The notes beneath the pieces were generated by a model. It ran no database searches, was not told the DNA's origin, and saw only the letters and a list, made by a program, of their open reading frames with translations. 64,000 bases of DNA from Bacteroidales bacterium (GTDB lineage: Bacteria > Bacteroidota > Bacteroidia > Bacteroidales > UBA1715): the NCBI GenBank assembly GCA_016714605.1, contig JADKDL010000002.1, positions 310,001 to 374,000 on the forward strand, written 5' to 3'. Below, one piece after another: positions 1 to 8,553 of this stretch; within the stretch, counting starts at the first letter, position 1, and every line of letters begins with the position of its first letter. Position numbers and translations under genes: made by a program.

Positions 1-1031
1 ATATAGACTTTATTCAGATTTAGGGTGTTTATTTCCTCTGTAATATTTCCGTCTTTATCATATAGATATTTTTTCAGATTATCAATTGTTACATTTTCTC
101 CATAATACGACTCAAGATACGATTGAAATTTATCGTTATATTGGAGTTTATGAATCACTTTATTGGTATCTGTTGAATATATCATACTTGCCAGATTGAT
201 TAAAGATTTTGAACTACCACCTGAATTATACCTCAAATCAATAATCAAATCTTGAATATCTTCATTTTTGAAATTTGAAAAAATCTTATTTAACTCTATA
301 TCGTAATTAGAATAGAATCCGTTATACATAAAGTAGCCTATTTTCTTGCCTTCAACTACATAAACACTATCTATAAATATAGGATTTTCTTGAATTTCGG
401 CAGCAGCAATTGTAATATCTACACCGGTATCATAAGGTTTACTATAGCTACCAGCTAATATCGAAAACTTCAATTGTTTTCCTGAAAATAAAAGGTTTTT
501 ATAATTAGACACATTTAGATTCTGATTGTTAACATTTCTAAATAAATCACCGCGTTCCATTCCGGCAATATCAGCAGGGGAACCTTTATGTACATACAAT
601 ACGACTGCTATTAAATCATTCTTGTAATATCTTAGAAGTTTAAATTCAAAACCATAAGAAGTTGACTTTCCCTTTAAGTAGTTTTCCAAGTCATGATAAT
701 CGTCTTCAATCCATGACCATTTATCAACAACATCACGTTTGTATATAAGACTTTCAAAAAAAATTGAATAATCACTATACGATTCAAATAACTCTTCTTT
801 TTTTTCTATAGTTTCATATTTAGAACTATCTAGTGCCGGAACCAAATCGGTCCACAGATAGTATTTCCGCATACTATTCCAGATAAATGAATTTATGATA
901 CGATTTTGTTGTTGTTGTTGCTCTGTAATTTCTTTATTTTCGAGTTCTTTTTTAGGGAAGACATTTTCATCTTTATTACAAGCAGAAAATATTAAAACAC
1001 TTACAATTACAAACAGCTTAAGTCTTGGCAT
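1..1031 (-). CDS. S41 family peptidase lipoprotein (C-terminal part outside window)
   Basis: Read on the minus strand from an ATG at 1031, this is a coding sequence that runs off the left edge after about 343 codons. The N-terminus is a lipoprotein signal ending in FSAC followed by NKDE. A PDZ-like segment (HKGSPADIAGMERGDLF) is followed by an S41 protease core (DLIIDLRYNSGGS). The catalytic-serine segment lies beyond the edge. The protein is nearly collinear with the complete gene at 37479-38936, which supplies the expected continuation. S41 (C-terminal processing type) peptidases cleave periplasmic proteins; the substrate here is unknown. Start, promoter and lipobox are shared with the paralogue, so the start is well supported. 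Confidence 0.9.
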   Translation of the reverse strand, partial: MPRLKLFVIVSVLIFSACNKDENVFPKKELENKEITEQQQQQNRIINSFIWNSMRKYYLWTDLVPALDSSKYETIEKKEELFESYSDYSIFFESLIYKRDVVDKWSWIEDDYHDLENYLKGKSTSYGFEFKLLRYYKNDLIAVVLYVHKGSPADIAGMERGDLFRNVNNQNLNVSNYKNLLFSGKQLKFSILAGSYSKPYDTGVDITIAAAEIQENPIFIDSVYVVEGKKIGYFMYNGFYSNYDIELNKIFSNFKNEDIQDLIIDLRYNSGGSSKSLINLASMIYSTDTNKVIHKLQYNDKFQSYLESYYGENVTIDNLKKYLYDKDGNITEEINTLNLNKVY

Positions 1032-1069
1032 TTATATGTATTTTTTTTGTTTACACACGAATATTGCTA

Positions 1070-1098
1070 CAAAAGTATAATTAAATACAGAAAAACAA
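1070..1098 (-). promoter_or_regulatory. Bacteroidota-type promoter of the S41 peptidase gene
   Basis: On the minus strand TTG (1098-1096) is followed after 18 nt by TACTTTTG (1077-1070), which fits the Bacteroidota sigma-ABfr consensus TTG-N17-19-TAnnTTTG. It lies about 40 nt before the ATG at 1031. The same TACTTTTGTAGCAA block is found before the paralogue at 37479. Confidence 0.65.
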
Positions 1099-1220
1099 AA
1101 ACATTTATTTTAAATTGTTTTTTTTATTAAAAACTTAAATATGATTAAAAATAGAGATGCAGAGCAAGTGTCTCTATTATAAACACTGGATTTTTGAGGG
1201 GCAGACAAATTCGCTACCGA

Positions 1221-1434
1221 GGTGCTCTGCACCGTGAAAATAATTAATAATCATACCGTTTAAAATAAAGTAGGACGTCACGTCCAGACAAAATAATATG
1301 AAAATAAAATTGTAAGGATGTATAAAATAAAACCCTTGTATTTACATAAAATAATAATTATTGCGAATTGACCGGACGAGACGTCCTGCATTTGTATACA
1401 AGCAAGAAAATACAAGCCACGGTGCGGAGCACCG
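1221..1434. repeat. Dispersed short hairpins with 3-nt loops
   Basis: No gene is seen between 1032 and 1774. This part holds four small perfect hairpins, each with a 3-nt loop: GGTGC-tct-GCACC (1221-1233), GGACG-tca-CGTCC (1273-1285), GGACG-aga-CGTCC (1374-1386) and CGGTGC-gga-GCACCG (1420-1434). The first and fourth share the GGTGC stem, and the second and third share the GGACG stem, so they are two related pairs. They are GC-rich islands in AT-rich DNA. I infer REP-like repeats; no long ORF accompanies them. Confidence 0.6.
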
Positions 1435-1457
1435 CAGGAGCAGAGCTATTCACATTT

Positions 1458-1582
1458 AACCACTTCGTGGTTATTATCTCTTACAATCCTAAAAGGATTG
1501 AATATGAATAGCCCCGAGTAAAACTCGGGGTGAAAAATATGTTTCTTATCATACAGAACCCTGTGAAGGGTTCTGTATGATA
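1458..1582. repeat. Four consecutive perfect hairpins
   Basis: Four perfect hairpins follow each other within 125 bp: AACCAC-ttc-GTGGTT (1458-1472), CAATCCT-aaa-AGGATTG (1484-1500), CCCCGAG-taaaa-CTCGGGG (1512-1530) and a 16-bp stem with loop GTGA at 1547-1582 whose inner part is GAACCCT-gtga-AGGGTTC. The last stem core recurs at 5240-5257. The stems differ in sequence but share the same architecture. They could be REP-like elements or structured RNA. The rest of the interval to 1774 shows nothing else I can name. Confidence 0.65.
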
Positions 1583-1774
1583 TCTAATTTCAACTCTTAA
1601 TTCGCATTGTTAGTATAACACTATCAATTACCCAAAAAAAACTACACCATTCACTTCTTTTATTCACAAAAACATTACATCTTGCACCCGAAATTTTTAT
1701 TGTTAATAGTTCGTGCAACACTATTCAATTATTATAGTCTTTGTAATTAAATTGCCTATAGATTTTTATCAAAA

Positions 1775-4700
1775 ATGTTGAAATATTTTACGGTTTTAAT
1801 CCTTCTTATTCACGGAACAGCGGTTTTCGCCCAGAATGAAGCCAATATTTGGTATTTTGGGCATTATGTAGGTATGGATTTTAATTATTCTCCCCCTAAA
1901 TCATTATTAACAACAACACTATCTACCGATGAAGGCTGCTCTGTAGCATGCGATGAGAATGGCGATTTGTTGTTTTACACCGATGGAATTACCGTCTGGA
2001 ATAAACAACACCTACCAATGCCCAATGGGTTTAATCTTTTGGGTAACCCATCGAGTACCCAATCGGGGTTAATCGTTGCATTGCCAAATTCTAATGATGT
2101 TTTCTATGTTTTTACTGTTGATGATAAGCAAATGCTTCAAGGCTTACATTATAGTATTGTAGATTTAAAGCTTGAGGGAGGCTTGGGAGATGTTACTGAA
2201 AAGAATCTACCAATATTAGACACCACTTGCGAAAAAATTGCAGCCATTCCGCATGTAAATAAGCGAGATATCTGGATTCTTACTCGTAAATTCAGGAACG
2301 ATGAGTATTATTCCTATTTGCTTACACCAACAGGACTTAATACTACGCCCGTTATTAGTAAATCCGGTTATGTTGTAAATAGCACTGATATTCCACCTCG
2401 ACAAGTTATTGGCTATATGAAAGCATCTCACGATGGTAAGAAAATAGCAGCAACACATTATGAGTCTTATTTCATAGAATTAAGCGATTTTGATAATGCA
2501 ACGGGAAAAATTTCTAATACCGATACTATTGCTTTCCAAAAAGGCATCGGAGATTATGGGCTGGAATTCTCACCAAATAATAAATATTTATATGCCACCC
2601 AAGATAATAAGATTATGGGGTATCCTTCTGATAAAGTAATTCAGTATGATGTTTCAAGTAATGATATAGTTAAAATAAGAAAATCTCGCTTTGAAGTATA
2701 TGAATATAAAAATGATGATGGATATTTAAAAAATGGCATAGGTGCAATTCAACTGGCACCCAATGGCAAAATGTATATAACCTATCATAATTCAAGAACG
2801 CTTGATGTAATAAACAATCCTGATGGTTTCCAAAGCGAGTGCAATTATGTAGCAAGTGATTTTATTCTCAGAAATACAGCAGGTTGGGTTCTGCCTACCT
2901 TTGCAAAGACTTATTTCTTTCCCAAAATAGACTTTATTGCTGAAAACAATTGTTTTACCGACACTACTTCTTTTCTTGTAATTGGCGACGAATATACCAA
3001 TTTGACCTGGGATTTTGGAGACCCAGCTTCCAATGCTAAAAATATCTCTACAACCATCAATCCCTACCACATTTATAGCGACACAGGTAGTTTTACCGTT
3101 ACCCTTTATGCCGAATATTATGGAATTGTAGATACGATTGTGAAAAAAATTCAGATAAAAGAAGTTCCCGTAGTTGATCTTGGTGAAGATAAAATTTATT
3201 GTGATAATGAATATATGCAAAATCTAGAAGTGCAATATTATGATGATGCTATTTATAAATGGCGTGATGGATCTAATACATATTTTAATTACTATAGCGG
3301 TTATGATACCGTCTGGGTTATGGTTAATAAAGGCGGATGTATTGCTTACGATACTGTTCTCTTACAATTAAAAAATAGTCCATATGTGTATATTGACAAC
3401 TATAGCGAATTCTGCAATGGTGATTCAATCTTATTAGACATATCTTACCCTGATGCTCAATATCTCTGGAGCGATAATAGTACAGATTCGGTAAGGTATA
3501 TAAAAGATAGAGGTTCCTACTATGCAACCATTACAAGCCCCGAAGGATGTAGTACAACGGTTAGTCATAATGCATATGTTTTCAGATTGCCCACAGAGAT
3601 ACAATTGCCTTCAGATACCAGTGTTTGTTTAAATCCTAATGAAGGCTTGAACCTTTCTGTTGCTTATTTTGATTATTATAATTATCATTGGAGCGACTGT
3701 TCTGTAGAAAGCTCAACAGATATTTATACTTCAGGTAAATATTACCTCACCGTTACCAACCAAAACAACTGTACCATAACAGATAGTATTTCGGTTTCTG
3801 TATTTCCATTTCCAAATGTTGATTTGGGTCTGCCCGAATCAATCTGTGGCGAAGAAACAATTACATTAGATGCATATTATCCAAATTCTACATACCTTTG
3901 GAATAATGGCCGTACAAATCAAGTGCTTACGCCACTTGTTTCGGGTATCTACAAGGTAACCATAACGAGCGAAGACGGTTGTGAATATTCTACAGAGAAA
4001 ATGGTAACTATACATCCAACTCCGGTAGGAATAAACCTACCCAATGATACCCTTTACTGCTTAGAAGACAATAACTATTTTGAGGTAACCCTACCTGTTT
4101 CGGGTTTTAGTTACTTGTGGAACGATGGCTCTACTTTGGGTTCTCGAAACTTTACAAGTTCTCAGAATTATATAGTTACCATTACCACCGATGATAATTG
4201 CACTCTGGTAGATAGTGTAAATATAGAGTATCAACTTAAACCTCAAAAACCTCTTGCTGAAAGTCCAGTTGTGTGTCCGGGTGAAATTGTTCCACAGTTG
4301 ACTGCCATTGGTGAAAATATTATATGGTATTCCGATGCAGATTTAACCCAAATCTATCATGAAGGTAACACTATAGATATTACAAATCCGGAGTACCGAG
4401 CATATATCTTTTATGTAACGCAATCTACAGCTTTTTGCGAAAGCAATCCGCAAAAAGTAAGGCTTCTGGTGCTAAATAGTGAACAAAGTCCAATGTTGCT
4501 GAGTGGCGATTCAACTGTTTGTGAAAATACAATAGAAGTACCTTATACCGTTACCGGTAGTGCTTCTGTTACAAGCTGGAATATAAGTGGAAATAGGGAA
4601 AACTATAATTTAACCGAAGGTCAGAATACGATTTATATTGATTGGACCGAGCAAGGAGTAGATACTATTTCTGTAACGGCAATAGATACCAACTTTTGCG

Positions 4701-5248
4701 AATCGACCCGAATGCTTTTAGTAAATGTTGCACCCTTTCCAAAAGCAAACTTTATAGCAACTGAAAATCATGGCTTGGAATATATAGCGTTTGAAAATAC
4801 CACACCTCCAACTATAATAGTTGAGACCAAGCGTGCGCTTACACATTTCAACAGTTGGCACTTTGGGCGCAATGGCGATGAGGTCATTTACCATCAGGGC
4901 GATACCACTCTGTATTATGATTATGGATATTATAATGTGACTCTGTATGAAGAAAATGAATTTGGCTCTAAAGATTCTCTTACTAAGCGTGTGTTTATGG
5001 ATATTAATTGCAAGAATTTATCGGTTCCCAACGCATTTGCCCCAACCAACTTTGCAGAAAAAGTGAGGGTTTTTCAACCCGCAGGATGCAATTTAAAAAC
5101 ATACGAAATTTCTATCTATGATAAATGGGGTAACCTGATTTGGTATTCAGATAAGCTGGAAAACAATCAACCCGCCGAAGCTTGGGATGGAAAGTATGAT
5201 GATCCGTATGTAATACGGGGTATGAATCGGCAAGGAAAAGAACCCTGA
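1775..5248 (+). CDS. Large secreted Ig/PKD-like protein with truncated T9SS type B sorting domain
   Basis: 1157 residues with a Sec signal peptide (MLKYFTVLILLIHGTAVFAQ). Residues about 20-380 form the region typical of these proteins (NIWYFG, DEGCSVACD, LLFYTDG, SSTQSGLIV). A PKD-like segment (LTWDFGDPAS) follows, and then several repeated Ig-like modules of about 80-90 residues, each with a motif such as GIYKVTITSEDGC or GKYYLTVTNQNNC. The end is the start of a gliding-motility/T9SS type B C-terminal domain (SVPNAFAPTNFAEKVRVF, YDKWGNLIW, AWDGKYDD), but the usual final strands (VYVWRIEA ... GSVTLIR) are missing. Instead the frame runs into hairpin DNA and stops. Expected to be a cell-surface or secreted adhesin-like protein; the truncation may abolish T9SS export. 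Confidence 0.85.
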   Translation: MLKYFTVLILLIHGTAVFAQNEANIWYFGHYVGMDFNYSPPKSLLTTTLSTDEGCSVACDENGDLLFYTDGITVWNKQHLPMPNGFNLLGNPSSTQSGLIVALPNSNDVFYVFTVDDKQMLQGLHYSIVDLKLEGGLGDVTEKNLPILDTTCEKIAAIPHVNKRDIWILTRKFRNDEYYSYLLTPTGLNTTPVISKSGYVVNSTDIPPRQVIGYMKASHDGKKIAATHYESYFIELSDFDNATGKISNTDTIAFQKGIGDYGLEFSPNNKYLYATQDNKIMGYPSDKVIQYDVSSNDIVKIRKSRFEVYEYKNDDGYLKNGIGAIQLAPNGKMYITYHNSRTLDVINNPDGFQSECNYVASDFILRNTAGWVLPTFAKTYFFPKIDFIAENNCFTDTTSFLVIGDEYTNLTWDFGDPASNAKNISTTINPYHIYSDTGSFTVTLYAEYYGIVDTIVKKIQIKEVPVVDLGEDKIYCDNEYMQNLEVQYYDDAIYKWRDGSNTYFNYYSGYDTVWVMVNKGGCIAYDTVLLQLKNSPYVYIDNYSEFCNGDSILLDISYPDAQYLWSDNSTDSVRYIKDRGSYYATITSPEGCSTTVSHNAYVFRLPTEIQLPSDTSVCLNPNEGLNLSVAYFDYYNYHWSDCSVESSTDIYTSGKYYLTVTNQNNCTITDSISVSVFPFPNVDLGLPESICGEETITLDAYYPNSTYLWNNGRTNQVLTPLVSGIYKVTITSEDGCEYSTEKMVTIHPTPVGINLPNDTLYCLEDNNYFEVTLPVSGFSYLWNDGSTLGSRNFTSSQNYIVTITTDDNCTLVDSVNIEYQLKPQKPLAESPVVCPGEIVPQLTAIGENIIWYSDADLTQIYHEGNTIDITNPEYRAYIFYVTQSTAFCESNPQKVRLLVLNSEQSPMLLSGDSTVCENTIEVPYTVTGSASVTSWNISGNRENYNLTEGQNTIYIDWTEQGVDTISVTAIDTNFCESTRMLLVNVAPFPKANFIATENHGLEYIAFENTTPPTIIVETKRALTHFNSWHFGRNGDEVIYHQGDTTLYYDYGYYNVTLYEENEFGSKDSLTKRVFMDINCKNLSVPNAFAPTNFAEKVRVFQPAGCNLKTYEISIYDKWGNLIWYSDKLENNQPAEAWDGKYDDPYVIRGMNRQGKEP

Positions 5249-5257
5249 ATAGGGTTC
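5204..5257. repeat. Two hairpins replacing the sorting-domain end
   Basis: CCGTAT-gta-ATACGG (5204-5218) and GAACCCT-gaat-AGGGTTC (5240-5257) span the abnormal 3' end and stop codon of the preceding gene. The second has the same stem core as the hairpin at 1547-1582. The encoded tail (RGMNRQGKEP) has no resemblance to a T9SS domain, so this looks like repeat DNA that replaced the true 3' end. Confidence 0.6.
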
Positions 5258-5330
5258 AATATTAAAGTTTTCTATTCTTATTTAGCATTATTATCAATTA
5301 TTTATCAATGTGTTAAAATAATATTTTAAA

Positions 5331-5936
5331 ATGAAAAGGATTTTGATAATCTGTATTATGATGTTTCTTGCTCTACATAATTTGAAAGCAGCAAGAATTA
5401 TTACAGGTTTTGATGTAGCTCGGTGGTATCTTGAATCTGATTTGGTCTTAATTTGTCACACAAATAAGATTGATACCTTATTTTTAAGTCATTATGATGA
5501 AAGTACACCAGATAGTTTGCATTTAACTTTTGATTTGATTCGAGAAATTTACCACATTACTATTGATTCTATTTTAAAACCTGATGATAATCTACAAGGA
5601 GTAATTAATTCTATTAGTTCTCAAGAGGTTTCAATAAATTATTCAAAATCAAAACAAGGTGAAGATGAATATGTATATACACTAAATAAACATGGAGATA
5701 CAGTTGGGATAGATACTCTCAAGACTATTATAATGAGAGATGATTTTTTTTATGATGGTGATGACTATTTATTTCCAATTGATAGCAATAAGAAGTATAT
5801 AGTTATGTTGTTTTTATCTCAAGATGGATACATGATTTCTTATAAGGCTGAAGTGTCGGATTCAATGCTTGAATTGATTGCAGAGGTAAAAGCAAAAGGA
5901 GAAACATATTTTGAAGATTTTTTCAAAAAGGAATAA
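5331..5936 (+). CDS. Hypothetical secreted protein
   Basis: 201 residues starting with a signal peptide (MKRILIICIMMFLALHNLKA). The mature part is a small, acidic, mixed alpha/beta-looking protein with segments such as SDLVLICHTNKIDTLFL and KKYIVMLFLSQDGYMISYKAEV. I do not recognise a family. It is preceded by an AT-rich leader and lies alone between the truncated T9SS gene and a convergent minus-strand gene. Export to the periplasm or outer membrane is inferred only from the signal peptide. Confidence 0.75.
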   Translation: MKRILIICIMMFLALHNLKAARIITGFDVARWYLESDLVLICHTNKIDTLFLSHYDESTPDSLHLTFDLIREIYHITIDSILKPDDNLQGVINSISSQEVSINYSKSKQGEDEYVYTLNKHGDTVGIDTLKTIIMRDDFFYDGDDYLFPIDSNKKYIVMLFLSQDGYMISYKAEVSDSMLELIAEVKAKGETYFEDFFKKE

Positions 5937-6018
5937 AGCTTATTTGAGATATAGTACTTTTAAAACTATACATTTTGAAGAATGGTGTTTTTAAGAAAAG
6001 TGAACTAAAAACAAAAAG

Positions 6019-6045
6019 GTGTCTCCCTTATATTTGGAAGCCACC
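6019..6045 (-). terminator. Rho-independent terminator after the T9SS type A gene
   Basis: On the minus strand GGTGGCTTCC pairs imperfectly with GGGAGACACC around an AT-rich loop, followed by TTTTTGTTTTT (6018 downward). It sits about 30 bp past the stop of the gene at 6076-6874. Confidence 0.6.
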
Positions 6046-6075
6046 TCTTTGTTGATTACACTCGCTAAATGTAGT

Positions 6076-6874
6076 TTAGTTCTTAATTAATTTCTTAACA
6101 ACAACACCGTTAGAGCTGTTTATCTTAAGAAAGTAAATACCTGCTTTTAAATTGTCTATTTGTACTGTAGTTGTTTCTGCTTGAAGCTGTATGCTTTGTA
6201 GTATGCGCGATTCAGTATTTAGAATCTCTACCGTTGCATTCTCATAAGAAGGAACAGAAATGTTTATAGTTTCTGTAGCAGGGTTTGGTGAAACTACGAT
6301 ATCATTATTGTCTGTCGTTTCTTCTGGTATAGGTGTAGAAGAATCATCGCCCATTTTCCAATATTCAAATGTTGTAATGCCAGTGTTAGAGCAATTGCAG
6401 TCGTTATTTGTACCAACTCTTGATAAGAATTTTACAATCACATATTCCGAACCACCTCTTATTTTTGCAATATATACATGTTTGCTTCCTGTACCCGGAG
6501 CGTCTTGAAATGTAATTGGTGTACCTGCTTTATAGATAGAATCAATTTTGAACAAAGTAAAATCGGCTGATCCGGTTTGTGCATTGAATAGGCCAACCCG
6601 GTGCTTGTACAAAGGTTGTTGTGTTACCGGCTTTCCATTTGCCACTAAAATCGCCACTTACATCGGTGTCAACGAAATCTTTGTTAACATCGGCTTCGTC
6701 AGAAGTTACCATTTCATCTTTTACTAAATCATAAGCTTCAGGCAGTGTGCCCAGAATGTGATAGAATTTACCTTCTTTGTGATCATTGTAAACGCATTGA
6801 CTCATTGCTGCATTATTCAAGCAAAAAACTGCAAGTGTAGCAATAAAACTGATTTTTAGTAATTGTTTTCTCAT
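6076..6874 (-). CDS. T9SS type A sorting-domain protein (frame broken once)
   Basis: Start ATG at 6874 gives a signal peptide (MRKQLLKISFIATLAVFCLN ... AMSQ). The frame is broken at the C-run 6597-6599 (coding-strand GGG). Removing one base restores ...TTFVQAPVGLFNAQTGSADF... through to the stop at 6076. Residues near the end form a classic T9SS type A C-terminal domain: VVSPNPATETINI, VEILN, LKAGIYFLKIN, VVKKLIKN. The middle part (YVIVKFLSRVGTNNDCNC) is of unknown function. The protein should be exported by Sec, moved across the outer membrane by T9SS and then cleaved at this domain. I treat the break as a probable sequence error, but a genuine pseudogene is possible. Confidence 0.8.
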
Positions 6875-7289
6875 AAATTTGGTTATTTGATAGGTTTCTA
6901 CTCATAAGGCTTTTCGATTTCGCCCCGTTTTTGTATGGTTTCTGGACTCCACATTTTTTATAGCCAAAATATACATAATAGATATTCAAGCAATAAAATA
7001 GAAGAGAAAATAAAAGTGAGATTTGTCAATTGAAATATTGTAGCCAGTTAGTCACTAAGTGATTTATCTACTATTGAAAATATGCTTTTTGTCTGTAATA
7101 GACAAACATGGTTATAAATGAACGATATGTTCTTTTCGTTTGAAATAGAGCACTGTAAATAAGATTAGTACACCTATGTGGATATGTACTTTGAATGACT
7201 ATTAAATATGAATAAAGCACATCCTAAACAAAAGGTTTGCTTGCTTTTTATATTTGTCAGTCAAAAATAATAGTTGCTTTCACTGCTAT
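6875..7289. other. AT-rich intergenic region
   Basis: No gene recognised. It contains a small hairpin TTTGTCT-gtaat-AGACAAA (7088-7106) and otherwise unstructured AT-rich DNA. Confidence 0.5.
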
Positions 7290-7916
7290 TTATTGTTTCG
7301 CTTCCTCGGCTTTTATGAAGTCTAGAAACACTTGAGCATCTGTTTTGTAAGTGGAGAAATCAATCAGAGAAGCATCTAGCGTTTGATTTGATACATCGCT
7401 CATGTCATTTTCATAGTCAGTAGCTTTTCTCACTTCTTTCTTCTCAAGATACCTGATACAGGTTTGGTTAGAGAAATAAATTCTATGCTCATAATGCTCT
7501 AGTAATTTTGGAGCACCGCCAATTACATCTAACTCTTCTTCTGTTATACCCAAATCTTTGTGAGTAGCCCATTCTTTAATAGTATAACCAGTTTCGAACA
7601 CAAAAAACAGAATTCCATTTTTGAAATAATAATCGGTTGTATGTTCAACCCAGTCCGAATTGCCATTGGTAGAAATTAATACAATCTGATTGGAGACATT
7701 GTCTTTACTACAGCTTACAGTAACATTAGAACCGTCAATATATAAGAAGTTTGAAAATTCTTTTTGTGGATATTTTGTAGGATTGTTCACTATTTCAGTA
7801 AACCAATTTTTGATTTTTGCAACTTCATCGGTAACATTCTGAGCCTCTAACGAAAAAGAAAATACGGTAATAAGTGCGATTAAAATTAATTTACATTTAG
7901 AAAATGAATGATTCAT
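7290..7916 (-). CDS. Hypothetical secreted protein
   Basis: I place the start at the ATG at 7916, because it begins a clean signal peptide (MNHSFSKCKLILIALITVFS, then FSLEAQN). An upstream in-frame start near 7982 would run into the neighbouring toxin gene. The mature protein (about 190 residues) has no family I recognise. It contains NFLYIDGSNVTVSCSKDN, TDYYFKNGILFFVFETGYT and a charged C-terminal helix (VFLDFIKAEEAKQ). It lies 46 bp downstream of the toxin gene on the same strand. Periplasmic or surface location is inferred. Confidence 0.7.
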   Translation of the reverse strand: MNHSFSKCKLILIALITVFSFSLEAQNVTDEVAKIKNWFTEIVNNPTKYPQKEFSNFLYIDGSNVTVSCSKDNVSNQIVLISTNGNSDWVEHTTDYYFKNGILFFVFETGYTIKEWATHKDLGITEEELDVIGGAPKLLEHYEHRIYFSNQTCIRYLEKKEVRKATDYENDMSDVSNQTLDASLIDFSTYKTDAQVFLDFIKAEEAKQ

Positions 7917-7962
7917 AGGGTTATTGTTTGGTTGAAAATTGGAATTTGAATGGAGAAATTTA

Positions 7963-8238
7963 TCAATCGAATAAATCAGCATGTGTTCCCATTCTAATTA
8001 AAGTTATCTCTTTCTTAAAATCATCTTGTAGCCATATTAATAACCAATCTGGTTTTATATGACATTCCCAGTGATTTATATAGTTACCAGATAATCTATG
8101 AGGCTTGTATTTTGCAGGGACTTTACCATTGTTTTCTAAACATTCTACTACTGCTTCAAATAAAATAGTCTGATAATTTCGTTTTTCACAACGAACAAAA
8201 TCTTTTTTAAACTTATTTGTAAACAGTAGTTTATACAT
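7963..8238 (-). CDS. YafQ/RelE-family mRNA interferase toxin
   Basis: 91 residues with the pattern of the RelE/ParE superfamily, YafQ branch: N-terminal FTNKFKKDFVRCEKRN, central HRLSGNYINHWECHI, then KPDWLLIWLQ and the C-terminal GTHADLF. In YafQ the His of the HxLxG region, the Asp of KPDWLLIY and a C-terminal His-Asp-Phe segment take part in ribosome-dependent mRNA cleavage; all are present here. The ATG shares one base with the stop of the antitoxin gene, so the two are translationally coupled. Expected to be inhibited by the 8238-8438 product, which would also repress the operon. Confidence 0.85.
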   Translation of the reverse strand: MYKLLFTNKFKKDFVRCEKRNYQTILFEAVVECLENNGKVPAKYKPHRLSGNYINHWECHIKPDWLLIWLQDDFKKEITLIRMGTHADLFD

Positions 8239-8438
8239 TAGCTTCTTAGCTTTTGCAATAAATCTTTTGAGTCATTACAACGCACCACATTTCCTGCTTT
8301 AACTTCATCAAATGCAGAAATTGTTTCTGCATTAGGTACATCAAATGATATAAAACTCTCTTTACCGTAGGTCATTTTTAGAAAATTCAAAAGAATTTTA
8401 CCCTTTTTGGTTTTTTCGTTTATTGTAATAGTTGCCAT
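8238..8438 (-). CDS. Antitoxin of the YafQ/RelE-like pair
   Basis: 66 residues from the ATG at 8438 (MATITINEKTKKGKILLNFL). The N-terminal beta strand and the following helix fit a small DNA-binding/antitoxin fold. The C-terminus (NVVRCNDSKDLLQKLRS) would wrap the toxin. Its last base is the first base of the toxin ATG. A TTG at 8462 would add eight residues, but the ATG gives the usual antitoxin beginning. Identified mainly by position and size beside a recognisable toxin. Confidence 0.75.
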   Translation of the reverse strand: MATITINEKTKKGKILLNFLKMTYGKESFISFDVPNAETISAFDEVKAGNVVRCNDSKDLLQKLRS

Positions 8439-8553
8439 ACCAAACAGATTTTTGTGCAACAAATATATAGAAATTACTACTTCAAATCAAGTAATTTTTA
8501 ATGAGCTTGAATTCGAAAATGACTTTATGAAGAATTAAAACGAAAAATATTTA

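Noticed and set aside
1221..1582. Possible CRISPR array
   Set aside because: The hairpins are not a single repeated unit and spacing is irregular; no cas genes nearby.
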